Origin: Pelagerythrobacter aerophilus
GTDB lineage: Bacteria > Pseudomonadota > Alphaproteobacteria > Sphingomonadales > Sphingomonadaceae
Reading direction: 5' to 3'
Assembly: GCF_003581645.1 (NCBI RefSeq)
Contig: NZ_QXFK01000019.1
Span: 62,001 to 126,000 of the forward strand
Length of the DNA stretch: 64,000 bases
A program made the translations under genes and the position numbers. Positions 16,336 to 24,553 of the stretch are shown here, piece after piece (positions within the stretch are counted from its first letter, which is position 1; the number at the start of each line of letters is the position of its first letter). The notes below the pieces were generated by a model, which did not search any database, had not been told where the DNA came from, and was given only the letters and a program-made list of their open reading frames with translations.

Positions 16336-17505
16336 ATGAACCTCAGCCCTTACGACACAGAGGACTTTCCCGAGATCCGCGAAGGCGTGCGGCGGCTCTG
16401 TGCGCAGTTTCCCGGCGAATACTGGCGCAAGCTCGACGCGGCGCGCGAATATCCGACCGCGTTCGTGCGCGCGTTGACCGAGGCGGGCTATCTCTCGGTC
16501 CTGATCCCCGAGGAATACGGCGGCTCCGGCCTCGGCCTGTCCGCGGCGGCAGCGATCCTCGAGACGATCCAGGCGGAAGGATGCAACGGCGGCGCCTGCC
16601 ACGCGCAGATGTACATCATGGGCACGATCCTGCGGCACGGGTCGGAGGAACAGAAGCGCGAATACCTGCCCCGGATTGCCAGCGGCGAGCTGCGCCTCCA
16701 GGCGTTCGGCGTCACCGAGCCGACCAGCGGCACCGACACGACCGCGCTGCGCACCACGGCCGTGCGCGAGGGGGACGAATACGTCATCAATGGACAGAAG
16801 ATCTGGACAAGCCGCGCGGAGCACTCGGACCTGATGCTGCTGCTCGCGCGCACGACCCCGCGCGAGCAGGTGGCGAAGAAGACCGATGGCCTTTCCACCT
16901 TCATCGTCGACATGCGCGAGGTTGCGGGCAAGTCGCTGACGATCCGCCCGATCCGCACGATGATGAACCACGCGACGACCGAGGTGTTCTTCGACAACAT
17001 GCGCATCCCTGCGAGCGCGCTGGTGGGGGAGGAAGGCAAGGGCTTCCGCTACATCCTTTCGGGCATGAATGCGGAGCGGACGCTAATCGCCGCCGAATGC
17101 GTCGGCGATGCCAAGTGGTTCCTCGCCAGGGCGAGCGACTATGCGAAGGAACGGCAGGTCTTCGGCCGTCCGATCGGGGCGAACCAGGGCGTATCCTTCC
17201 CGATCGCCCGCGCCTACGCCAACATGCGCGCGGCCGAGCTGATGGTGCGCGAGGCGGCGCGGCTCTACGAAGCGGGCAAGCCGATGGGCGCGGAAGCGAA
17301 CATGGCCAAGATGCTCGCGGCCGACGCCTCGGTCGAGGCGGGCAATGCCTGCATCCAGACGCACGGCGGGTTCGGCTTTGCGGAAGAGTATGACGTGGAG
17401 CGCAAGTTCCGCGAGACGCGGCTCTACCAGGTGGCGCCGATCTCGACCAACCTCATCCTTTCCTACCTCGCCGAGCACGTGCTCGGCATGCCGCGCAGCT
17501 ACTGA
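16336..17505 (+). CDS. acyl-CoA dehydrogenase
   Basis: A 389-residue acyl-CoA dehydrogenase. It has GVTEPTSGTDTTALRTTA (FAD-binding loop), INGQKIWTSRAEHSD, RQVFGRPIGANQG and THGGFGFAEEYDVERKFRETR. The C-terminus (LYQVAPISTNLILSYLAEHVLG) lacks the Y-E-G-T glutamate, typical of a distinct subfamily acting on branched or terpenoid acyl-CoAs. It starts 13 bp after the hydrolase. Different in lineage from the dehydrogenase at 10966, so the two divergent operons probably oxidise different intermediates of one route. Confidence 0.88.
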   Translation: MNLSPYDTEDFPEIREGVRRLCAQFPGEYWRKLDAAREYPTAFVRALTEAGYLSVLIPEEYGGSGLGLSAAAAILETIQAEGCNGGACHAQMYIMGTILRHGSEEQKREYLPRIASGELRLQAFGVTEPTSGTDTTALRTTAVREGDEYVINGQKIWTSRAEHSDLMLLLARTTPREQVAKKTDGLSTFIVDMREVAGKSLTIRPIRTMMNHATTEVFFDNMRIPASALVGEEGKGFRYILSGMNAERTLIAAECVGDAKWFLARASDYAKERQVFGRPIGANQGVSFPIARAYANMRAAELMVREAARLYEAGKPMGAEANMAKMLAADASVEAGNACIQTHGGFGFAEEYDVERKFRETRLYQVAPISTNLILSYLAEHVLGMPRSY

Positions 17506-17523
17506 CCGGTCAGACGGCGCACG

Positions 17524-17555
17524 AAAAAGGCCGGAGCGGCACTGCCGCCCCGGCC
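17524..17555 (-). terminator. rho-independent terminator of the autotransporter gene
   Basis: On the minus strand GGCCGG pairs with CCGGCC, with an inner GCGGC/GCCGC stem, followed by TTTTT (positions 17528-17524). It lies 26 bp after the autotransporter stop and also within the space after the plus-strand dehydrogenase. Confidence 0.82.
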
Positions 17556-17580
17556 CTTCCGCCGTCCAGGGTTCAGATCG

Positions 17581-20500
17581 TCAGAAGACGAACCGGGCCG
17601 TCACCCGCGCACCGTGGCTGGTGCGGTCCGAAGCGAGCGTTCCGGAGTAGGCCGCACCGATGGTGAAGGCGCCCGAGGTGTAGTCGAAGCCCGCCTCGAC
17701 TTCGGCCGAGTCCTTGGGGATCGCCGTGCCGACGACCGAGAACACCGGCCCGCCCGCGGCGAACTGCGAGGACAGCTGCGCCGCGCGGTCGCCGAAGGCA
17801 TGGTTCCACGCCGCCGAGAAATAGGGCTGGAAGCCCTGCTGGCCGGCGTTGAAGCGGGCTTTGGCACCCAGGCTGAGGAAGGTCGTCTCCTGATCGGCCT
17901 TGGCCACTTCGAGCGCGGCACTGCCGCCGGTCTCGGCGAAGGCGTCGCTCTCGGTGCTGACGTGGGCCAGGCGGGCGAACGGCGTGATCGCGGTGGTGCC
18001 CGCCATCAGGTCGTAGCCGAGTTCGCCGAACACCTGCAGCGTGGTCGCGTCGCGATCCGAAGTCAGCGTCTGGCTCAGCGGAGCGCCGGTGACGGACCGG
18101 GTGGTCTCCACTTCGTGCCAGGCGTAGGCGATGCCGGCCGCGCCGTGGAAACCGCCCGCCGCGCCGACGGTGGCGTGGGCGGCGAGGTACTTGCTGTCGA
18201 CACTCGCCGCATCGCTGCGTCCGTCGCGGTTGAAGTCCGATCCGCCGATGCCGCCCGAGAGTGCGACCGCGAAACGCTCGCCGCCGAAGCCGACGCCGGC
18301 CACGAGGCCCTTGTGATCGGTCTCCATGCCGAAGCTGTCCGTGCTGGCGTCGAAGTCGCCCCAGCCGCCGAAGGCCGAGCCCCAGATGAAGGTGCCGGCG
18401 GCCTCGGGTGCGGCCATGCCCAGCAGGGCGCCCCGCAGGTGGCGGCTGTCGTCGGTCAGGCCGGCAAGCGTGCTGGCGTTGATCTCGCCCGACAGGTCGC
18501 CGAAGGTGGCGCTGGCGGTGGCCGCGTTCTGCATCAGCACCGCTTCGAACAGCGGGTTGTCGATACCGAGCGCCTGGACCGCGCCGGCCACGCCCACCTG
18601 GTTGGCGTTCGCCGCGACGTCCGCGAAGTCGACATCGTTGCGGTAGAGCGAGAGCGTGACTTCGTTCGCGCCGTAGCGGAGCAGCGGATCGAGGAACGCG
18701 AGGTCGGTGGTCACCGAACCGAAGGTGCCGGTGATCCCTTCCGCGCCGGTCAGGATGACGTAGTCCGTGCGCGGAGCGTAGTTACCCTCTTCGGCGAGGA
18801 CCGCGACGCCCGCCGTGCTGGCGATCGTCACCTCGCCGGTGGCATCGACCCGGTCGGCCTCGCCCGCGGCATTGACCTCGACTTCGTAGATCGAGCCGGC
18901 GGCGAAGTTCAGGTCGCCGGCGACCGTCAGCCTGCCGATCGAGTTGCCCGGCGCCAGCGTGCCCTGCCCGCCGACGGTGGTGTCGCCGACCGACCCATTG
19001 CCGCCCAGCGTGCCGCCGGCGTTGACCGTCACGTTCGAGACGATCGAGCCGTTGACCGCCAGCTTGCCGCCGTTGACTTCCGTGGGTCCGGTGTAGGTGC
19101 TGTTGCCCGTGAGGTTGAGGATCCCGTCGCCCTGCTTGACGATCCCGCCGAGGCCGCCGATCGTGCCGGCGAATTCGGTGTTCTCCTCCTGATCGACCGT
19201 GAGCGTCTGCTCGCCCAGCTCGACCGTAGCTTCGTCCTCGCCTTCGAGGCCGCCGACCGTCTGGTCGTTGCCCGTGATGTCGAGGGTGCCGCCGCTGCCG
19301 AGGTTGAAGTCGGTGCCGGGATCGATGATCCCGCCAATCCGCACCGCGCCGCCGAAGATGTTGGTGACGCCCTGGAATGCGTAGTCCCCCTCGAAGGTGA
19401 GGACCCCCGCCCCGTGCTTGTCGAGCACGCCCGAGCCGGAGAAGGCGCCGAGGAAGTCGTAATCGTCGGAGCGGTTGAACACGAACCGGCCGTCGTTGAC
19501 GATATCGCCGCTGAACGTGCCCTCCGTGCCGCCCGCGCCGAGTTCGAAGAAGCCGTCGCCCGCCGTCGTGACGTCGCCCTGCAGCGTGCCGGTGAGGACG
19601 AGGCCGCCGTTCGAGATGGTCGTGCCGCCGGTGTAGGTCAGCGTGTCGGTATCGACGGTGAACACCGCCTCGCCGATCAGCTCGAGCCCGCCGGTGCCGT
19701 CGATCGTCAGCGTGTCCAGTTCGGAGACCAGATCGTCCTCGCTGAAGTTCAGCACGAGCAGGCCAGTGGTGGTCACCGCCGAGGTGAGGATCGGTGAGCT
19801 GAAGCCGTCCTCGCCAAGGTCGACTTCGTTGACCTGCAGCGAGCCCGCCTCGCCGATCGTGACGGTGGCAAATTCGCCCACCATGCCGGTGGTCGTCCAG
19901 TAGCCGGAAGAGACCGCGAGGCTTTCGAAGCCGATGGAGGCGCCGAGCTGCTGCTCTTCGGTCAGTTCGAGAACCTCGCCGTCGAGCACCATGCTGTCGA
20001 TGCCCTCGCCGGCGTCGACCACACCCGAGATCGCGCTGCCGGTCCGCAAGGTGACGCTGTCGTCGAAGCCGCCGAGCAGGACCGCGACGCCGCTTCCGCC
20101 GCTGATCGTGCCGGCATTGTCGAGGACGACCGGACCGCTGCCGTCGCCCCAGACGCCCAGCTCGCCGCCCGAGATCGTCCCCGTGTTCGTCAACGCCGCC
20201 TTGCCCAGGTTGCCGAGGATCAGGCCATGGCTCGCGCCGGTGATGGTGCCGCTGTTGGCGACGGTCGCTTCGTCGAAGAAGCCGGCCACTGCGACGCCGA
20301 AATCGCCCGCGCCCGAGATCGTGCCGCTGTTCGTCAGCGTGGCGACCCGCGTCGCTTCGGTCGGGCTTTCGGCCGCTTCGACGACCGCACCGAACGTTGC
20401 CCCCGAGATCGTGCCGCTATTGGTGAGCGTCCCCGTGTCGGTGACCAGGATCACCGCCCCGTAGCCGCTGGTGCCGGCAATCGTGCCGCTGTTGGCGATC

Positions 20501-23500
20501 GTCCCGGTTATGCCGGTCTCGCCTTCGATGCCCTGCGGCTGGATGAGCACGCCGCCCGCGCCTTCGCCGGTGATCGTGCCGGCATTCTCGATCGTGCCGC
20601 CACCCGAAAGGATCGCGCCGAAGCGGGCGCCGTTGACCGCGCCATCCGCGGCGTTGGTCAGGACCGCTGCATAGCCGTCGGCCGACTGCCCTTCAAAGCG
20701 GAACATCGACACGCCGTCGGAAAGATCGCTGCCCTCGCCGGTGATCGTGCCGCTGTTGGCGACAGTGCCGCCGCCGATCAGGCGCACGCCGTCGTTGCTT
20801 TCGCCCAGGATCGTGCCGCTGTTGGTCACCTGTGTCCCGACGGCGGCGCCGATAAGTTCGTTGATCGCCTCATCGAAAACGTAAGCCGTGGTGATGCCCG
20901 CACCGGCGCCGGAGATCGTGCCGCTGTTCGTCACGCTCGATTCCTTGGTGGCGATCGTGATGCCCGCATCCGGCGGCGCGTCGAAGCCGTCGTAGGCGCC
21001 GTTGCCGCGGATCGTGCCGGCATTGACGACCGTCATCGTGCCTTCCGAACCGCCATAGATGCCGGAGGTCGCACCCTCGATCGTCCCGCTCGCCTCGTTG
21101 GTGATCGTGAGAGCGCCGGTCGATCCCTGCATCACGCCTTCGGCGAAGGCGCTGGTGATCGTGCCGGAGTTGGTCAGCGTCGCGGCAGCGAGATCGCTGC
21201 CGAAGCCGACACCGAAGCCGTTGGTATAGGTGCCGCCGAATTCGCCGGTGCCTTCGATCGTGCCGCTGTTGACGACGGTCGCTGTCAGGTCGCTGCGGTC
21301 TTCTTCGCTGTCGAGCGCGGTGCCCTGAAGGAAGATGCCGCCCGCAACGCCGGCGATCGTCCCGGCATTCTCCACCGACCCACCGCCGGAGAAAATCACA
21401 CCGAAGCGCTCGCCATCGACCTCGCCGCCCTCCTGATTGACGACGGCAGCGCTGAACTCCTCCTTCGCCTGATCGGCGAAGGCGTACATCGAGATACCGT
21501 CGGCGAACGGCGCGCCCTCGCCGGTGATCGTGCCGCTGTTGGTGACGGTGCCGCCGCCGATCAGGCGCACGCCATCGTTGCTTTCGCCCAGGATCGTGCC
21601 GCTGTTGGTCACCTGCGTGCCGACCGCGAGGCCGACGATATCGCCAATGTCCGCATCAAAAAGATAAGCCGTGGTGATACCCGCACCGGCGCCGGAGATC
21701 GTGCCGCTGTTCGTCACGCTCGATTCTCTGGTGGCGATGGTCACGCCCGCGTCCGGCGGCGCATCGAAGCCGTCGTAGGCGCCGTTGCCGCGGATCGTTC
21801 CGGCATTGACGACCGCCACCGTACCGTCGGAACCGCTATAGATGCCGGAAGTGGCGCCCTCGATCACGCCGCCTTCCTGGTTGGTGATCGTGAGGTCGCC
21901 GAGCGAGCCCTGGCTGACGCCCTCGGCGAAGGCGCTGGTGATCGTGCCGCTGTTGGTCAGCGTCGCCGTGTCGAGATTGCTGCCGAAGCTGACGCCGTGG
22001 CCGCCCTGGCCGGTGCCGCCGAAGTCGCCGGTGCCGCTGATCGTGCCGCTGTTGGTCAGCGTCGCGACCTGCCCTTCGCGCTCCACCCCGTCGAGCGCGT
22101 TGCCCTGGATGAACACGCCCTGCTCTTCGCCGGTGATCGTGCCCGCGTTCGTCACCGTGCCGCCGCTCGACAGCGCAGCGCCGGAGCGGACGCCCGAAAT
22201 CACGCCGCCTTCCTCGTTGATCAGCGTGCCCGAATATGTCGCGAGGTCCTGATCGTTGTGCGCGAAGATCGAGACCCCGTCGGTCCCGCCGAACGCGTTC
22301 TGCGCCAGGCCCTGGATCGTGCCGGAGTTGGTGATCGTTCCGCCACCCGCCAGGCGCACGCCGTCGTCGTTCTCGCCGGTGATCGTGCCGCTGTTGACGA
22401 TGGTGGTGTCGGCGATCGTGCCGGTCAGCGTATCGGTTTCCGGGTCGTAGACCGGATAAGTCACGACACCGAACTGCGCGCCGGAAATATCGCCGCTGTT
22501 GGTGATGGTGGCCGATGTGCCGGACACCGCCACGCCGCCGTCGGGCGCCGTGTTGACGCCGTCGCCCCGCCCTTCGCCGCGGATCGTGCCGGCATTGGTC
22601 AGCGTAAGCTGGCCGGCATCCACCTGCACGCCGGAGCCGGCACCGGTGATCAGCCCGTCGGCGGCGTTGTCGATCACGACCTCGCCCGCTTCGTAGGTAT
22701 TGGCGTAAACGCCATCGCTGCCGCCGCCCGCGACGGTGCCGCTGTTGGTCACGGCGAAGGTGTCGATGCGGCCGAACCCGATAATGCCTTCGCCCGCGTC
22801 GCTGCTGATCGTCCCGCTGTTGGCGACGGTGCCGTCGACACCGTCTTCGTCGAGTCCGTTCTGGATCAGAGCTCCAGCCCAAGTCCCGGTGATCTCCCCG
22901 GCATTGTCGATCGCTCCGCCCGACGAAAGGGCGACGCCCGACCGATCCCCGATGATCTGCCCCCCTTCGGCGTTCGTGACGCTTGCCTCGTAAGCCGCGA
23001 GGTCCTGCCCCTCGGCAGCGAACATTGAAACCCCGTCGGTGCCGCCGGCCGCTGCATTCACGCCCTGGATGACACCGCTGTTGACCACTGTTCCGCCGCC
23101 AACGAGGCGAACGGCATCGTTGTTCATGCCGATGATCGAGCCCGAATTCACCACGTCGGTACCGACGGCGCGATGCGTCGGCTCGGTCTCGCCCGGAAGC
23201 TGCGAGAGGCCCGTGACGATGCCGTGCGTGTTGCCCTGGATCGTGCCGCTATTGGATATCTGTGCATCCGGGGTCGCGATCGTGATCGCGGCATTGCCGT
23301 CGCTGCGGATCAGCCCGGCATTGTCGACCGTCAACGTTCCATTGGCCGAATTGATGGTGACGAAGCCGTTCGAAGTAATTTGGCCGCCGGCGGCGTTGTT
23401 GACCACGAGATCGCCAGCCGAGCCTCCGAATACCGCAGTCGCCCCGGCATGGATCACACCGCTGTTGTTGATCGTCGCGCTCTCGAGCGAGGCATTGGCG

Positions 23501-24336
23501 AGGACGCCGAGCAGCGCCCCCTCGACTGTGCCGCTGTTGTTCAGCGTTGCGACGCGGCCGGTCTGCGCCGAATTCGCCGTCATGACGACCGCGAAGGGGC
23601 TCTGGCCGGGGAAGTTCGGGTTCTGCCCGCCCGTGCTGCGGATCGCTCCGGCGTTGTCGATCGTACCGCCTCCGGCGACCACGATGCCGAAGAATTCGCC
23701 TTCGATCACCCCGCCCTGTGCATTGGTGACCGACCCGATACCGGTGACGTCATCGCGGGTCGCGTCGGGGAATTCGGCCAGCGCGACCCCCACGCCCTGA
23801 GCCTGCTGCTCACCACCGTTGAAGCCCTGAATGGTGCCGTTGTTGACCACCGTGCCGCCACCAACGAGCCCCACGCCGGTCCCGGCTTCACCCCGGATCA
23901 CGCCCGCGTTCGTGACCGAGGTGTTTTCGGCCAGTGACTGCGGCGGCAGAGCGTCGTCATTTTCGTCTTCGCCGAAGAACTGGCTGGTCACGACGCCGTT
24001 CGCCGCGCCGGAAATTTCACCGTTGTTGTGTACCGTCGAGTTCGGTTGCGCGATGACGATCCCGCCACTTGGCCGCGTCCCCGCGCCGCCCTGGCTCGGC
24101 CCGTTGCCGCGGATCGTACCGTCGTTCTCCACCTCGACCGGGCCGTTGTCGGCGTAGATGCCGATATCCTCGCCCTCGACGGTCTCTCCCGCTTCGACGG
24201 TCACGACCAGCTTCTCCGGCTGATCGTTATGAACCCCGAACGAATCCTGCGCCTGCGCAGAGGGCGTTAGTTGCAGCATGGCGAGACCGGCGACCGCACT
24301 GGTTGCCAGAAGGTGCGACTTGGATAATTTCGTCAT
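17581..24336 (-). CDS. giant autotransporter with repeated passenger
   Basis: A 2251-residue type Va autotransporter. The ATG at 24336 follows GGGGGAA and opens a signal peptide ending in SAQAQ. The passenger (residues ~40-1950) is built of hundreds of short beta turns of the form NSGTI-x-G or NAGTI-x-G, a predicted long beta-helix. Its distal part contains autotransporter-associated strand repeats (GVLTFEGDYAF; GILNLTGNSTYTG; LAPGNSIGRLTV). The last ~280 residues are the beta-barrel translocator (FIWGSAFGGWGDFD ... ending ARFVF with terminal Phe). The role is probably adhesion or surface coating. It is unusually acidic and has an internal duplicated module (see the repeat entry). Stand-alone gene with its own terminator. 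Confidence 0.92.
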   Translation of the reverse strand: MTKLSKSHLLATSAVAGLAMLQLTPSAQAQDSFGVHNDQPEKLVVTVEAGETVEGEDIGIYADNGPVEVENDGTIRGNGPSQGGAGTRPSGGIVIAQPNSTVHNNGEISGAANGVVTSQFFGEDENDDALPPQSLAENTSVTNAGVIRGEAGTGVGLVGGGTVVNNGTIQGFNGGEQQAQGVGVALAEFPDATRDDVTGIGSVTNAQGGVIEGEFFGIVVAGGGTIDNAGAIRSTGGQNPNFPGQSPFAVVMTANSAQTGRVATLNNSGTVEGALLGVLANASLESATINNSGVIHAGATAVFGGSAGDLVVNNAAGGQITSNGFVTINSANGTLTVDNAGLIRSDGNAAITIATPDAQISNSGTIQGNTHGIVTGLSQLPGETEPTHRAVGTDVVNSGSIIGMNNDAVRLVGGGTVVNSGVIQGVNAAAGGTDGVSMFAAEGQDLAAYEASVTNAEGGQIIGDRSGVALSSGGAIDNAGEITGTWAGALIQNGLDEDGVDGTVANSGTISSDAGEGIIGFGRIDTFAVTNSGTVAGGGSDGVYANTYEAGEVVIDNAADGLITGAGSGVQVDAGQLTLTNAGTIRGEGRGDGVNTAPDGGVAVSGTSATITNSGDISGAQFGVVTYPVYDPETDTLTGTIADTTIVNSGTITGENDDGVRLAGGGTITNSGTIQGLAQNAFGGTDGVSIFAHNDQDLATYSGTLINEEGGVISGVRSGAALSSGGTVTNAGTITGEEQGVFIQGNALDGVEREGQVATLTNSGTISGTGDFGGTGQGGHGVSFGSNLDTATLTNSGTITSAFAEGVSQGSLGDLTITNQEGGVIEGATSGIYSGSDGTVAVVNAGTIRGNGAYDGFDAPPDAGVTIATRESSVTNSGTISGAGAGITTAYLFDADIGDIVGLAVGTQVTNSGTILGESNDGVRLIGGGTVTNSGTITGEGAPFADGISMYAFADQAKEEFSAAVVNQEGGEVDGERFGVIFSGGGSVENAGTIAGVAGGIFLQGTALDSEEDRSDLTATVVNSGTIEGTGEFGGTYTNGFGVGFGSDLAAATLTNSGTITSAFAEGVMQGSTGALTITNEASGTIEGATSGIYGGSEGTMTVVNAGTIRGNGAYDGFDAPPDAGITIATKESSVTNSGTISGAGAGITTAYVFDEAINELIGAAVGTQVTNSGTILGESNDGVRLIGGGTVANSGTITGEGSDLSDGVSMFRFEGQSADGYAAVLTNAADGAVNGARFGAILSGGGTIENAGTITGEGAGGVLIQPQGIEGETGITGTIANSGTIAGTSGYGAVILVTDTGTLTNSGTISGATFGAVVEAAESPTEATRVATLTNSGTISGAGDFGVAVAGFFDEATVANSGTITGASHGLILGNLGKAALTNTGTISGGELGVWGDGSGPVVLDNAGTISGGSGVAVLLGGFDDSVTLRTGSAISGVVDAGEGIDSMVLDGEVLELTEEQQLGASIGFESLAVSSGYWTTTGMVGEFATVTIGEAGSLQVNEVDLGEDGFSSPILTSAVTTTGLLVLNFSEDDLVSELDTLTIDGTGGLELIGEAVFTVDTDTLTYTGGTTISNGGLVLTGTLQGDVTTAGDGFFELGAGGTEGTFSGDIVNDGRFVFNRSDDYDFLGAFSGSGVLDKHGAGVLTFEGDYAFQGVTNIFGGAVRIGGIIDPGTDFNLGSGGTLDITGNDQTVGGLEGEDEATVELGEQTLTVDQEENTEFAGTIGGLGGIVKQGDGILNLTGNSTYTGPTEVNGGKLAVNGSIVSNVTVNAGGTLGGNGSVGDTTVGGQGTLAPGNSIGRLTVAGDLNFAAGSIYEVEVNAAGEADRVDATGEVTIASTAGVAVLAEEGNYAPRTDYVILTGAEGITGTFGSVTTDLAFLDPLLRYGANEVTLSLYRNDVDFADVAANANQVGVAGAVQALGIDNPLFEAVLMQNAATASATFGDLSGEINASTLAGLTDDSRHLRGALLGMAAPEAAGTFIWGSAFGGWGDFDASTDSFGMETDHKGLVAGVGFGGERFAVALSGGIGGSDFNRDGRSDAASVDSKYLAAHATVGAAGGFHGAAGIAYAWHEVETTRSVTGAPLSQTLTSDRDATTLQVFGELGYDLMAGTTAITPFARLAHVSTESDAFAETGGSAALEVAKADQETTFLSLGAKARFNAGQQGFQPYFSAAWNHAFGDRAAQLSSQFAAGGPVFSVVGTAIPKDSAEVEAGFDYTSGAFTIGAAYSGTLASDRTSHGARVTARFVF
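20700..22023 (-). repeat. tandem 783-bp module duplication in the autotransporter passenger
   Basis: The stretch from about 20700 to 21240 is repeated at about 21483-22023, offset exactly 783 bp (261 codons). For example, the segment starting at 20771 recurs at 21554 and that at 20970 at 21753, with few base changes. Each copy encodes the block GAGAGITTAY ... VGTQVTNSGTILGESNDGV and NAGTIRGNGAYDGFDAPPDAG. A third, more diverged copy lies at about 22260-22800. The outer limits are approximate. High nucleotide identity suggests recent expansion by recombination. Confidence 0.75.
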
Positions 24337-24553
24337 GACAACAATTCCCCCTGAATTCACTACGCGTGCGCAGAAACGCCGTCCGAAGCGCGCTCCTGCG
24401 CGCTCCGCCATCGTGTCCGCTCTGTTCGTTGCGCCCCCGGCCGACAGACGCCGGCCCGTTAAAATTTGTCTGCGTGAGTTAATTCACCCAAACAGTTGTC
24501 GTCTACCCAATGAATTTTAGGGTGATTCGGGGGGTTCTGGGGGGAGCCACGAC
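24337..24553. other. divergent intergenic region, autotransporter / histidine kinase
   Basis: 217 bp without a gene. It carries GTGAGTTAATTCAC (24474-24487), a near-perfect inverted repeat that could be an operator. An AT-rich patch (GTTAAAATTTGTC) just before it and TGAATTTTAGGGTG downstream are possible promoter parts. The histidine kinase just to the right and the surface autotransporter to the left could share this control region. Confidence 0.4.

Noticed and set aside
20227-23028. 933-codon open frame antisense to the autotransporter (and a 727-codon one at 17614-19797)
   Set aside because: Low-complexity DRAAV/GDRA repeats that simply mirror the NSGTI repeats on the other strand; no start signals.
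20200-23900. CRISPR-like regular repeats
   Set aside because: The repeats are in frame, coding, degenerate and of variable spacing inside one autotransporter gene.
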